Shown in pieces: positions 16,698 through 26,039 of a stretch of DNA of 64,000 nt. Where the stretch lies: the NCBI GenBank assembly GCA_036756705.1, contig DAIOKN010000007.1:1-64000 (forward strand). Reading direction: 5' to 3'. Numbering within the stretch: position 1 is the first letter of the stretch; each line of letters starts with the position of its first letter. The notes beneath the pieces were generated by a model that was not told the DNA's origin, did no database searches, and was given only the letters and a program-made list of their open reading frames with translations. This DNA comes from Caproicibacter sp002399225. Its GTDB lineage: Bacteria > Bacillota > Clostridia > Oscillospirales > Acutalibacteraceae. The translations under genes were made by a program, and so were the position numbers.

Positions 16698-16805
16698 GTG
16701 CCGCAATCCCCCTTATGTAAATTCCATTTTAAGTCCTGTCATTTTCGTTCAGGCTCTATCATAAACTCCAGTTCTATGCTGTCTTGATTCATCCCATATT
16801 AAAAT

Positions 16806-16833
16806 ATTATACACGCTTCCATTTTAATTTCAA
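16806..16833 (-). promoter_or_regulatory. Sigma-A promoter of ftsZ
   Basis: On the minus strand TTGAAA (16828-16833) and TATAAT (16806-16811) are 16 bases apart, about 110 bases upstream of ftsZ and after the ftsQ stop. Confidence 0.7.
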
Positions 16834-16898
16834 TAAAATTTTCCTTTTCATTTTAAATAAGACCGCTAAGTTAAATAAAATTGCCAAGATATTCTAGT

Positions 16899-17768
16899 TC
16901 AGGAACTTGTGGAAGGATCAAAGTAAGCGGTATCGTTATCCTCCACAGTGGAAAGATCCAACGTACCCTTTTCTGTTGATTTTATCTTTCCCTTATCGAA
17001 CAGTTCCTTCGCATAACGGAGTTTATAGTCCAGACTGGAAGACGTTCCAAGGTTCATCGTGATCCGTCCGTCGTAACTCACCAGAATTTTGGAAAGAGAA
17101 GAAAAATCCATTCCCGTGATTTGAGTCAGCCCATTGCGCTTTGCGGCGCTCTCCACTGCTTGCAGAGCGGACAACAGCGATGAATTTGAAAACTCTGCCG
17201 TGCTTCCGGGCCTTGCGCTTTTCAGTGTGATACCCCGGATCAGCGCGCAGTTCTGCGGCAGCTTGTCCGAAACTTCCAGAACCCTGAAATTCTTTCCGAG
17301 GATGGCATACTTTTTCGAATAGGCCACTGCCCCGCAGATCTGCGCTTCCGTTACCTGGATGCTGATTTTTGCCGGGAACTTTCGCTTAACCTGAACGGTG
17401 CCGACGTAGGGCAAACGGGTTTGGATGCGTTTTCCCGCATCCTTTACGTTTGTAAGAAAAAGATTTTCCCCTTTCTTAATCCCGCATGCGCTGAGAATTT
17501 GCTGCTGAGAATACCGCGAGGTTCCGCTGACCTGGATCGAGTCAATTTTAAAAAGCACGGTAAGGGACAGAACCGCAGCAGCAGCTACAACCGTGAAAAA
17601 CAGGAAAAGGTAGAAGATCAAAAGGGCCCTGCGCCTGCGGCGCCGTCTGTTTTCAGCGCGGATTCCGGCCCGGGAGGGCATGGGGCCCGCCTGGTTCTTC
17701 CGGGCCGGCCTGTATGCTCTGTTTTTTACCGCACATGCTGCATTTTGACTGTTTCTTAGGTCCCTCAT
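16899..17768 (-). CDS. ftsQ: Cell division protein FtsQ/DivIB
   Basis: Bitopic divisome protein. A basic N-terminus of about 47 residues with a run of arginines precedes one membrane helix (about residues 48-70). A POTRA domain follows (FKIDSIQVSGTSRYSQQQIL onwards, about 72-141), then the beta domain typical of FtsQ/DivIB. The 289-residue length fits the family. The ATG at 17768 follows AAAGGA. It sits 26 bases after murA. It probably forms a complex with the FtsL-like protein and a DivIC partner that I do not see here. Confidence 0.9.
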   Translation of the reverse strand: MRDLRNSQNAACAVKNRAYRPARKNQAGPMPSRAGIRAENRRRRRRRALLIFYLFLFFTVVAAAAVLSLTVLFKIDSIQVSGTSRYSQQQILSACGIKKGENLFLTNVKDAGKRIQTRLPYVGTVQVKRKFPAKISIQVTEAQICGAVAYSKKYAILGKNFRVLEVSDKLPQNCALIRGITLKSARPGSTAEFSNSSLLSALQAVESAAKRNGLTQITGMDFSSLSKILVSYDGRITMNLGTSSSLDYKLRYAKELFDKGKIKSTEKGTLDLSTVEDNDTAYFDPSTSS

Positions 17769-17794
17769 GTTCCAATTCCTTTCAGGAGATCATT

Positions 17795-19048
17795 TTACAC
17801 ACGCCGGATGTCCGCTCCCAGCGAAGCCAGATTCTTTTCAATACATTCATAGCCCCGGTCCAAATGGTGCAGACCCTTCACCTCCGTGATTCCTTGCGCG
17901 GCAAGGCCAGCCACAACCAGGGCCGCCCCTCCCCGAAGATCCGAGGCCTCGACCGAAGCGCCGGAAAGATGATCGACTCCCTCCACAACGGCAACACGGC
18001 CTTCCACTTTAATATTTGCACCGAGTCGGAGGAGTTCTCCCACATGCTTGTAACGGCTTTCAAAAATGTTTTCAACAAACATGCTGGTACCGTCTGCCAC
18101 CGTTGTCATCGCCATGACGGGTGCCTGCGCATCCGTCGGAAAGCCCGGGTAGGGCATGGTCCTTACACTTTTAACTCTGCGGAGACGCTGCGGGGCAGCA
18201 ATGCGAACCGCTTTGTCATACAGATCCATACTGCACCCGCTTTCTTCAAATACCGGTAAAATAGGAGCCAAGTGCTCCGGGATCACGCTGGAAACGGTCA
18301 AAGTGCTTCCCGTGATGGCTGCGGCCGTCAGATAGGTTGCCGCCGCAATGCGGTCCGGGATCACCGTGTGTTCACAGCCGATCAGATGGTGGACACCCTC
18401 AATGCTGATGGTGCTGCCCCCCGCCCCGCAGATTCTCGCGCCGCAGCGATTCAAAAAATCTGCAAGGTCAGCAATCTCCGGCTCCCGCGCCGCGTTATTG
18501 ATCACGGTTTTTCCCTGCGCCCGGCAGGCGACAATCATGATATTTTCCGTTGCGCCCACACTGGGAAAGGACAGGTTGATCACAGCACCTTTTAGTCCGT
18601 CCGGGACCCGGCAGTCGAGACATCCGTGGTCCTCGTCAATGACCACCCCCATTTTGCGGAGGGAAGAAAGATGCAGGTCAATCGGGCGCGGGCCAAGCTC
18701 GCACCCGCCCGGAAGCGACAGAACAGCCCGCTGCAGGCGGCTGACGATAGCCCCGAGGAATATGATGGACGAACGCATTTCGCGCATCAGATTGTCTGGG
18801 ATTTTGCAAGTGTTTGCGCCGCGCGGGTCAATCACCACATTTCCGGCGGCACGTTCCACTTTGCAGCCGAGATGCCGCAATATCTTAATCGCGGTGTCCA
18901 CATCCGAAAGTGCGGGGCAGTTATGTAGGACACATTCGCCTTCGCACAAAAGCGATGCAGCCATCAGCGGCAGCGTACTGTTCTTTGCGCCGTGGATCTG
19001 CACTTCTCCTTTCAGCTTTTTGGTGCCATGTATCAACAGCTTCGACAT
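17795..19048 (-). CDS. murA: UDP-N-acetylglucosamine 1-carboxyvinyltransferase
   Basis: First committed step of peptidoglycan synthesis: transfers enolpyruvate from PEP to UDP-GlcNAc. The catalytic, fosfomycin-binding cysteine is Cys116 in GGCELGPRPIDLH. The N-terminal AKNSTLPLMAASLL segment (Lys22, Asn23) binds substrate. At 417 residues it is full length. Clostridia often carry two murA copies; only this one is visible. GGGGGTG precedes the ATG at 19048. Confidence 0.96.
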   Translation of the reverse strand: MSKLLIHGTKKLKGEVQIHGAKNSTLPLMAASLLCEGECVLHNCPALSDVDTAIKILRHLGCKVERAAGNVVIDPRGANTCKIPDNLMREMRSSIIFLGAIVSRLQRAVLSLPGGCELGPRPIDLHLSSLRKMGVVIDEDHGCLDCRVPDGLKGAVINLSFPSVGATENIMIVACRAQGKTVINNAAREPEIADLADFLNRCGARICGAGGSTISIEGVHHLIGCEHTVIPDRIAAATYLTAAAITGSTLTVSSVIPEHLAPILPVFEESGCSMDLYDKAVRIAAPQRLRRVKSVRTMPYPGFPTDAQAPVMAMTTVADGTSMFVENIFESRYKHVGELLRLGANIKVEGRVAVVEGVDHLSGASVEASDLRGGAALVVAGLAAQGITEVKGLHHLDRGYECIEKNLASLGADIRRV

Positions 19049-19112
19049 AGCAACACCCCCACATAATCTACTTTTATATTATGCCATAGAGGGGATTGCC
19101 GTGACGGCTCCG

Positions 19113-20240
19113 TCATGAGGTGGGCTGGTGCAAAACCTCCTTTATTAACCGGTAAATTCTGTCACAAGAATCCAAGATCGCCATTTTTTTAGCATTTTTT
19201 GCAAGAGTTTCTATTTTCCCCGTCTGGGAAAAGAGGGTTTCCACTTTACGGCACAGAGATTCCCCGGTGAGATTTTTTTCTTCTAGGATTTCCGCAGCGC
19301 CGCGGTTCACCATCGCCATCGCGTTGTGAAACTGATGGTTTTCCGCAACATTTGGGGACGGAATCAGGATGGACGCCCGCCCGACGGCCTGCAGTTCGCT
19401 CAGAGTAATCGCACCGGCGCGGCAGATGACAAGATCCGCCGCGGCGAGGCAATCGGGCATATCATGAATGTACTCTCGGATATCCAGTTCTTTGTGAGCG
19501 CTTAAATCGAGTCCCTTTTCCTTCAGCAGGCCAGGAAACCATTTGCCCCACTGGCCATAGCCGTGGATATGCTGAAAGCGCCCGCTTTTTGCACTCCACA
19601 CCAGAAGATCCGCCATCGCCTCGTTGATTTTCCGCGCGCCCAAACTGCCGCCGAACGAGAGGATCAACGGCCTGGAATCCAGGCCAAGCCTTGCGCGGGC
19701 TTCCTTTCGGCCCACGCGGATCACCTCCTGACGGACCGGGTTTCCGGTCAGCACACAGCAGGCGGAAGGACTCAGGTACTTCTGTGCATCCGCGACGGCA
19801 AGCATCGTCCGGTTTGCTCGTTTCGACAGCATTTTGTTGGTTACCCCGGGATACGCGTTCTGTTCATGAATGACGGCGGGGATTCCCAGCCGCATCGCTT
19901 CCCGGATGACGGGGCCGGAGACATATCCGCCCGTTCCAACGCAGAGATCGGGCTGAAAATCCCGGATAATCCGCCGGGCTTCCGCCGTCGAGGTGAAAAG
20001 GTGAAGAACCGTTTTTGCATTTCTTACGATATTTTTCGCACTCAGGCTGCGCTGAAAACCCGAAATGGTGATGCTCTTAAAATCGTAGCCGGCGGAGGGG
20101 ACCAGGCGCTCTTCCATTCCGCCCTTTGCACCGATATATAAAACCTGCGTTTTCGGCTCGCGTTCTTTTATGTACCCTGCAATGGCAAGGGCTGGATTGA
20201 TATGGCCGGCGGTTCCGCCGCCGGCAAACAGAACTTTCAT
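19113..20240 (-). CDS. murG: UDP-N-acetylglucosamine transferase MurG
   Basis: GT28 glycosyltransferase that converts lipid I to lipid II on the inner membrane face. The N-terminal glycine loop GGGTAGHINPALAIA starts at residue 7. The C-terminal UDP-GlcNAc site has GGSLGARKIN and, further on, RAGAITLSELQAVGRASILIP. 375 residues, full length. It follows ftsW by 18 bases, so the two are surely cotranscribed. Confidence 0.96.
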   Translation of the reverse strand: MKVLFAGGGTAGHINPALAIAGYIKEREPKTQVLYIGAKGGMEERLVPSAGYDFKSITISGFQRSLSAKNIVRNAKTVLHLFTSTAEARRIIRDFQPDLCVGTGGYVSGPVIREAMRLGIPAVIHEQNAYPGVTNKMLSKRANRTMLAVADAQKYLSPSACCVLTGNPVRQEVIRVGRKEARARLGLDSRPLILSFGGSLGARKINEAMADLLVWSAKSGRFQHIHGYGQWGKWFPGLLKEKGLDLSAHKELDIREYIHDMPDCLAAADLVICRAGAITLSELQAVGRASILIPSPNVAENHQFHNAMAMVNRGAAEILEEKNLTGESLCRKVETLFSQTGKIETLAKNAKKMAILDSCDRIYRLIKEVLHQPTS

Positions 20241-20258
20241 GGTAAAACCTCAGACTTC

Positions 20259-21500
20259 CTATACTTTTTCAATATTTGACGTTCGAGAAATCGACAAAAC
20301 AATCCCCATTTCAGCCAACAGGATCACAAGCGACGTGCCTCCATAACTGAAAAACGGCAAGCTGATTCCGGTATTCGGAATTGTGTTGGTGACAACGGCG
20401 ATGTTCAGGATCACCTGAAAGCCGACCTGCACCACGATTCCAATACCGAGCAGCATACCGAATTTATCCTTTGCGCGCAGAGAGATGGTAATGCCTCTCC
20501 AGATCAGCATGGCAAAAAGAATAATGATGATCAGAGCGCCGACAAAGCCCAGTTCTTCACAGACAATGGCAAAAACAAAATCATTCTGCGGCTCCGGCAG
20601 ATATAAAAATTTCTGGCGCGACTGCCCAAGGCCCAGGCCAAGCAATCCGCCGGAGCCGATTGCATACAAGGACTGACGGGTCTGCCAGGTATCCGCAATG
20701 ATCTGTGAAGTCGCGTTGGAAAAAGGATCCAGCCATGCCGTAATGCGCTCATTGGCATAGGCATACGCTTTGGCAAACAGAACCAGGTAGGCAATGCCGG
20801 CACCCATAAGGCTGAACGCGCCGACAAACCAGCGCAGTTTCACCCCGCCGATGAAAAGCATCACCGCACCGAGCAAGGCGATAATGACCGTGGCGGAAAC
20901 ATGCGGTTCCCACATCAGCAGGGCCGCCGTCATTCCAAGGATCAGCGCATAGGGCAAAACGCCGTAAAGAAATGTTCCCATCCGGTTAAAATTTAAAGAA
21001 ATCAAGTGCGCAAAAATTAAAACGATTGCAAACTTTGCAATCTCGGAAGGCTGAAACTGCCCGATTGGGCCGAGATCGATCCAGCGGTGAACCCCGTTGA
21101 TTGCCGGCATAAAACGGACCAGTACCAACAGCACATAGGACAGCAGTAAAATTGGAACCGCAAACTCATGCAAATGATGGTAGTCAAAATAGGAGATCAC
21201 CATCATGAGGATTATGCCCAGGACAGCAAAGACTGCCTGCTTGCTGATAAAAAAATAACTGTTGCCGTTGTGGCGGTAAAATGCGTTTGCATAGCTGGCA
21301 GAGAACATCATGATCAGACCGACGATCAGCAACACCAGCACCAGAAACAGGAACGGCAGATCCAGGCCAGCACGTGCGGAAAAAACGCGAAACTTTTTCC
21401 GCACTCTTTTTCCATAGGAGGCGGCGTTACGGATTTCACCGGCCGGCCGCTTGCCCGCTTTCCTCGGTGCCGAGGCTGTGGGTGCTGAATTTCGCATCAT
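20259..21500 (-). CDS. ftsW: Lipid II polymerase FtsW (SEDS family)
   Basis: Septal glycosyltransferase with about ten membrane helices. A basic cytoplasmic N-terminal tail of about 45 residues precedes the first helix. SEDS motifs include GVHRWIDLGPIGQFQPSE and the C-terminal PFFSYGGTSL. Placement between mraY and murG in the division cluster favours FtsW over RodA or SpoVE, although SpoVE has the same signature. Its likely transpeptidase partner is the SpoVD-type PBP encoded upstream. Confidence 0.93.
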   Translation of the reverse strand: MMRNSAPTASAPRKAGKRPAGEIRNAASYGKRVRKKFRVFSARAGLDLPFLFLVLVLLIVGLIMMFSASYANAFYRHNGNSYFFISKQAVFAVLGIILMMVISYFDYHHLHEFAVPILLLSYVLLVLVRFMPAINGVHRWIDLGPIGQFQPSEIAKFAIVLIFAHLISLNFNRMGTFLYGVLPYALILGMTAALLMWEPHVSATVIIALLGAVMLFIGGVKLRWFVGAFSLMGAGIAYLVLFAKAYAYANERITAWLDPFSNATSQIIADTWQTRQSLYAIGSGGLLGLGLGQSRQKFLYLPEPQNDFVFAIVCEELGFVGALIIIILFAMLIWRGITISLRAKDKFGMLLGIGIVVQVGFQVILNIAVVTNTIPNTGISLPFFSYGGTSLVILLAEMGIVLSISRTSNIEKV

Positions 21501-21574
21501 GAGTTTCCTCCTTTCCCTGTCAGATATTATTTATTATTGAAACATAATCCCATCGCCGAATCTGTCGGTTTCTG

Positions 21575-22585
21575 CTAAAATCCATAAAACGCCAGCAAAA
21601 TGGCGATCACACCAAAAAACGCCGTAACGGCGCTGAAGACAAAGCAAATTTTCACTTCGCTCCAGCCACAAAGCTCAAAGTGGTGATGGATTGGGCTCAT
21701 CTTAAACAGGCGTTTCCCATGGGTCGCCTTAAAATAGCAGACCTGCAACACAACGGACAAAATCTCACAGAGATAGACAATGCCAATCGGAAGAATCAGG
21801 ATCGGGGCATTTACATCAAATCCCAGCGCACAGACCAGACCGCCCAAGAAGAGGGAACCTGTGTCTCCCATAAACACCTTCGCAGGATTGAAGTTCCAAA
21901 TCAGGAATCCCAAGCAGCCGCCCGCTGCTGCCGCCGCCACGATCCCGACGGGAATCAGCCGAAAGATTCCGGCAATCACCATAAAGGCCGCCGAAGCAAA
22001 AAAAGTAACAGAGGCATTGAGGCCATCAATTCCATCCGTGAAATTGACGGCGTTGACCATGCCGACGATACCGAGGAATGCGAGGATCCAGTACCAGATT
22101 CCCAGATTGACACCCCCGGCAAATGGAACCAGCGTGACCGAACCCGCACCGAACCGGTCCAGCGTGTAGAGATAGGCTCCGGCCACAAGAAACTGAAGAA
22201 TCAGCTTTTGCCGTACGGTAAGACCCAGATTTCTTTTTTTCACCACTTTGATGTAATCGTCAAAAAAGCCGATCAGGCCAAAGCCGCAAGCCATCAACAA
22301 CCCGCTTACAATTTTGGTCCACAAGGCGAGATTGGACTGCCTAAGTCCGTTCTGATTTCCGTAATAGACGAAAAGACAAACTGCGGAAGCGACAAGGATC
22401 CCCGTGATAAAAAGGATCCCCCCCATGGTCGGCGTTCCGTTTTTCTTCCGGTGCCAAGACGGCCCTACATCGCGGATTGTCTGCCCGAAATTCAAACGGT
22501 GCAGAAACGGCACCACCCATTTTCCCAGCAGCGCGGTAATCCCAAACGACAGAGTTGCCGCCGCAAAGGTCCACAAATAATTCAT
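21575..22585 (-). CDS. mraY: Phospho-N-acetylmuramoyl-pentapeptide transferase
   Basis: Polytopic enzyme that makes lipid I from UDP-MurNAc-pentapeptide and undecaprenyl phosphate. Catalytic motifs are visible: the aspartate pair in GFFDDYIKVVKKRN, NFTDGIDGLNA, FMGDTGSLFLGG and the histidine stretch SPIHHHFELCGWSE. I favour the ATG at 22585 (eight bases after AAGGATGG) over the one at 22597, giving 336 residues. It directly follows the Mur-ligase-like gene. Confidence 0.95.
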   Translation of the reverse strand: MNYLWTFAAATLSFGITALLGKWVVPFLHRLNFGQTIRDVGPSWHRKKNGTPTMGGILFITGILVASAVCLFVYYGNQNGLRQSNLALWTKIVSGLLMACGFGLIGFFDDYIKVVKKRNLGLTVRQKLILQFLVAGAYLYTLDRFGAGSVTLVPFAGGVNLGIWYWILAFLGIVGMVNAVNFTDGIDGLNASVTFFASAAFMVIAGIFRLIPVGIVAAAAAGGCLGFLIWNFNPAKVFMGDTGSLFLGGLVCALGFDVNAPILILPIGIVYLCEILSVVLQVCYFKATHGKRLFKMSPIHHHFELCGWSEVKICFVFSAVTAFFGVIAILLAFYGF

Positions 22586-22599
22586 GCTCTGATCCATCC

Positions 22600-23154
22600 T
22601 TATTCTGTAAACTGTCCCTCTGGTTTATACATCATTGGTCTTGTGCGGGAAAGCGGCGGGCTCAGCTGATTGAGAGCCTGCAGGATTTCGGCAAACGGGA
22701 TTCCCGCACCTACGGCCGCGCAGGCTGCCGCCAAAGATTCCTCAACTCCAGCCGGGCTCCCATCGCACAGCCGAACGCGGCCGATGATTCCGAACCCGAC
22801 CATTTCAAATGCAATCGTTCCATCCGGGGCCGCCCGGATGTTGCGGGCGGTAAAATTAGCGTCGTTTTTAGCCAGCGAATAAGTAATCAATTTTCCGGCT
22901 TCTGTAGCCAGGTTAGCCAGTTCCCACTCTGCGACACACACGGGCCAACCGCTGATCTTTTCTCTCGGATCCACGCAGAGGAGCAGCACCGAGCGCACCA
23001 CCTCCGGCGGGAACGCTTTTCCATACTCAGCCACATAGTAATGTTCCCGGCCACAGAGCCGAAAAATTTGTTTCAGCACAGCCGCCGTGCGGCCCTCCTT
23101 TTCAGCCACTGCAACTCCTTTTGCGCACAGGCCCTGCCTCGACGCATTTTCCAT
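22600..23154 (-). CDS. Degenerate Mur-ligase-like protein (short MurE/MurF relic)
   Basis: 184-residue protein that I read as a shrunken Mur ligase. Near the N-terminus GVAVAEKEGRTAAVLKQIF aligns in pattern with the Mur P-loop GVTGTNGKTS but lacks the lysine. A middle part (GKLITYSLAKNDANFTARNI) resembles the MurE/MurF stretch before the central domain end. The end (GVEESLAAACAAVGAGIPF, then LSRTRPM) mimics the NxxNxLAAxA and GRxE segments. It occupies the usual murE-murF slot. Catalysis is doubtful. GGGAGGAG precedes the ATG. The homology is my pattern reading. Confidence 0.6.
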   Translation of the reverse strand: MENASRQGLCAKGVAVAEKEGRTAAVLKQIFRLCGREHYYVAEYGKAFPPEVVRSVLLLCVDPREKISGWPVCVAEWELANLATEAGKLITYSLAKNDANFTARNIRAAPDGTIAFEMVGFGIIGRVRLCDGSPAGVEESLAAACAAVGAGIPFAEILQALNQLSPPLSRTRPMMYKPEGQFTE

Positions 23155-23178
23155 GGAATTTTCTCCTCCCGTCCCTTA

Positions 23179-25392
23179 TTATTCCACTGCGCTGGGTTCA
23201 ATAAACGAAACTGTTACCACCGTGCCAGGCGGCACCTTGGTGCCGGCTGAAATATCCTGCAGCTTGGAAAGCGCATTGGCAGTGTTGGACAGGGTGGCCC
23301 CCGTCACACTGAGATTGATTCCGACCGCCGACGCTTTTTCGTTCGCCTGTGCCAGCGAAAGGCCGACAAGATCCGGAACCGTTACCGTTTTCTTTCCGCT
23401 CTGCTGGTCGGTAAACAGCACCACACGGCCACCCTTGGGAATACTCTTGCCAGACTCCGGCACCTGGGACACCACGGTGCTGCCACTTCCATAGATCTGA
23501 GAGTTCAAACCAGCCTTAAAGATTTTCTGCTTTGCCGCCTCAATGCCCTGACCAGCCACACTTGGCGTCACCGTACCCAACTTTTTTTCTTCTTCCTGGG
23601 TATACTTCGGCTCCACGCCGAGGTAAGGAAGAATTTCCGTCATCGTTTTCAGAAAAACCGGGCCGGATACCTGACTTCCGTAATAGCTGCTGCCGTGCGG
23701 CTCATCATAAAAGACCAGCATGGCGATTTTCGGATCATCCGCCGGGGCAAAGCCACAGTAGGATGCAATGTACTCTTTGCTTGTTTTAATCTCCTGCTTT
23801 TCAGAAGTGCCAGTTTTGCCTGCGATTCGGTAGCCCGGAATATAACCGCTGCTCGCCGTCCCGTTTGTGGCATCCTGCTGCAAAATCATAGACATTCTGT
23901 GAGAAATATCTTTTGAGATCACCTGACGTTTTGGCGTCGTATCCGCGGTTTTCACAATATTTCCATTGCTGTCAAGGATCCGATCCACCACATGAGGCCG
24001 CACCAGATAACCGCCGTTGGCCACTGCTGCACAGCCGGTGATCATCTGGATCGGGGTAATCGTAAAGCTCTGGCCGAAGGAAGAGATTGCCAGATTCATC
24101 GGGGTCAGCTGATTCGTTATAAAATATAGGCTGCGGGATTCTCCCGGCAGATCAACTCCGGTCTTGGTGGTGAAACCAAACGCATCAAAATACTTGTAAA
24201 ACCGTTCCGGTCCCAAAAGCGCCCCAACCTGCATGAACACAACATTGCTGGATTTGCAGATTCCCTGCGCAAACGTCAAATGGCCAAACCCGCTGCGCTT
24301 CCAGTCATGGACTACTTGTTTCGGTCCGAACCGTATATACCCGGGGCAGTTGAACGGTGTATTTTCCGTTACGAGGCCTTCCTCCATCGCCGCCGATCCC
24401 GTAATCATCTTAAAAACGGAGCCCGGCTGATAGGTATCGCTCACGCACTTATTGCGCCACTGGGCTTGCTGGGCCTGCTGAAGCGCCTTTGTTTTCGCCG
24501 CTCCTTCCGGCATTTTGTCAATGGCAGCCGCTTCCGTTTTGTCAGCGATGGCAAACGGACTGTTCGGGTCAAAATCGCCTTTGACCGACATGGCAATAAT
24601 GGCACCCGTGTTAACATTCATGATAATCGCGCAGCCACGGTTCTGAACCTTATTATCAATCAAACCTTCTTCCAGATTTTTTTCCAGGATATGCTGGACA
24701 ACCTCGTCGATTGTCAAGACCAGACTGTGCCCATCCTGTGCGGGCACTTCCTGTTCATAATCGTACTGCATATCCGTTCCGACCGCATTTTTTGCCGTGA
24801 CCAGCTTCCCGGAAACCCCTGTCAATTCGCTGTCGTATTCCGCTTCCAGCCCATCCAAGCCCTGACTGTCCGTTCCGGTAAAGCCAAGTACCGTGGAAGC
24901 CAACGTGCCATAGGGGTAATACCGTTTATAATCTTCTATCAGCCGAATTCCATTCGTAATTCCGTTTTTATTCTTAAATGCAACGATTTTATCTTTAACA
25001 TCTGATTCCACCTTGCGCTTGATCACATCATAATAAGTTTTCTTTTTGGTATGCTTGAGAATATCATTTTTATCCATATTCAAAATCTGGGAAAGCCCTG
25101 TCGCAATCAAGTCGCGGTTCTTGTCTGTGATGTAAGCCGGTTCCAGAACGACCTGCCAGACGGTGGCACTCTGCGCCAGCACCTTCCTGTTCCGGTCATA
25201 AATGGTTCCCCGCTGCGCAGTCAAAACCGTATCTTTAACCTGGTTGTCAACGGCGCGCATTTTCAGCGTTTCTCCATCGACAATCTGCAGTCGGATAAGG
25301 CTGCAGATCACAGCTCCGAATCCGACAATGATCATCAGCAGCAGAACCAATACCGTTCGATGCCACATTCTTACGGTTGTTCCCTTTGCCAT
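23179..25392 (-). CDS. spoVD: Penicillin-binding transpeptidase SpoVD/PBP2B type with two PASTA domains
   Basis: Class B PBP for septum or spore cortex cross-linking. It has an N-terminal anchor helix (about residues 12-34), a dimerisation domain starting with QRGTIYDRNRKVLA, and a transpeptidase domain with SVFK (active serine), SSN and KTGTS. Two C-terminal PASTA domains begin around VTPSVAGQGI and VTVPDLVGLS. The ATG at 25392 follows GGGAGG; 737 residues. In Bacillus both pbpB and spoVD lie here; only one copy is present, so it may serve both vegetative division and sporulation. Confidence 0.92.
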   Translation of the reverse strand: MAKGTTVRMWHRTVLVLLLMIIVGFGAVICSLIRLQIVDGETLKMRAVDNQVKDTVLTAQRGTIYDRNRKVLAQSATVWQVVLEPAYITDKNRDLIATGLSQILNMDKNDILKHTKKKTYYDVIKRKVESDVKDKIVAFKNKNGITNGIRLIEDYKRYYPYGTLASTVLGFTGTDSQGLDGLEAEYDSELTGVSGKLVTAKNAVGTDMQYDYEQEVPAQDGHSLVLTIDEVVQHILEKNLEEGLIDNKVQNRGCAIIMNVNTGAIIAMSVKGDFDPNSPFAIADKTEAAAIDKMPEGAAKTKALQQAQQAQWRNKCVSDTYQPGSVFKMITGSAAMEEGLVTENTPFNCPGYIRFGPKQVVHDWKRSGFGHLTFAQGICKSSNVVFMQVGALLGPERFYKYFDAFGFTTKTGVDLPGESRSLYFITNQLTPMNLAISSFGQSFTITPIQMITGCAAVANGGYLVRPHVVDRILDSNGNIVKTADTTPKRQVISKDISHRMSMILQQDATNGTASSGYIPGYRIAGKTGTSEKQEIKTSKEYIASYCGFAPADDPKIAMLVFYDEPHGSSYYGSQVSGPVFLKTMTEILPYLGVEPKYTQEEEKKLGTVTPSVAGQGIEAAKQKIFKAGLNSQIYGSGSTVVSQVPESGKSIPKGGRVVLFTDQQSGKKTVTVPDLVGLSLAQANEKASAVGINLSVTGATLSNTANALSKLQDISAGTKVPPGTVVTVSFIEPSAVE

Positions 25393-25536
25393 GCCTTGAT
25401 CCTCCCATAACCTGAAAAAGCCCCAAATCAAAAATGAGAGTCAAGAATTTTTTCTTAACTCTCCCCTTAGCAAATGTTGGAAGGCCCCCACAGGCACTTG
25501 ATGTGCTATGTAATACTTATTGGTGAATGCCCCGCT

Positions 25537-26037
25537 TTATGACAGAAAGCGGCGAACGGAACTCACAAGGCGAGAAAGCCACCCATCCCCCTGTGCCGGC
25601 AGCAAAACCTGTGTTTTATCCCCACCGGAAAGGGTCACGGTTTCAATTTGCTTGGGATTTACTTTTTCCATTCCAAGCTGATTTTCCGCATAATTTTCCA
25701 TCGTTTCCAAAGACATCTGAGCCTCTGATTTCATCTTCATCTGCGTATAAACGCTTTGAGCCTCGGTGAGTTGCTTGGTCACACCCCCCAGAGAATCAGA
25801 AAGCTCCGCAATCTGGACCTGACCATAAATATAAGCGCCGGCCATGCCCGCAATAATCAAAAATGAAAGGATGGTGGGCAACAGCTTCCAAACGCTGTAT
25901 TTTGGCCTCCGATTTTCTTCCAGCCGTTCCCGCGGAAGCTCAATGACATTGTTTTTCTGCGCAGGCGCCGGTCGCCGCTCTGTGCGGCGCTTCGGCTCAA
26001 ACATTCCGAAATCATACGCTGTATTACTGTTTGCCAT
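25537..26037 (-). CDS. ftsL: FtsL-like septum protein
   Basis: 166-residue bitopic protein: a basic, proline-rich cytoplasmic tail, one membrane helix (about residues 52-72, LPTILSFLIIAGMAGAYIYG), then a coiled coil of about 60 residues ending in ENQLGMEKVNPKQIETV, the typical FtsL/DivIC end. Its place between rsmH and the PBP gene is the ftsL slot. It starts two bases after the rsmH stop. The sequence is poorly conserved, as usual for FtsL, so the symbol rests mainly on position and topology. Confidence 0.8.
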   Translation of the reverse strand: MANSNTAYDFGMFEPKRRTERRPAPAQKNNVIELPRERLEENRRPKYSVWKLLPTILSFLIIAGMAGAYIYGQVQIAELSDSLGGVTKQLTEAQSVYTQMKMKSEAQMSLETMENYAENQLGMEKVNPKQIETVTLSGGDKTQVLLPAQGDGWLSRLVSSVRRFLS

Positions 26038-26039
26038 GA

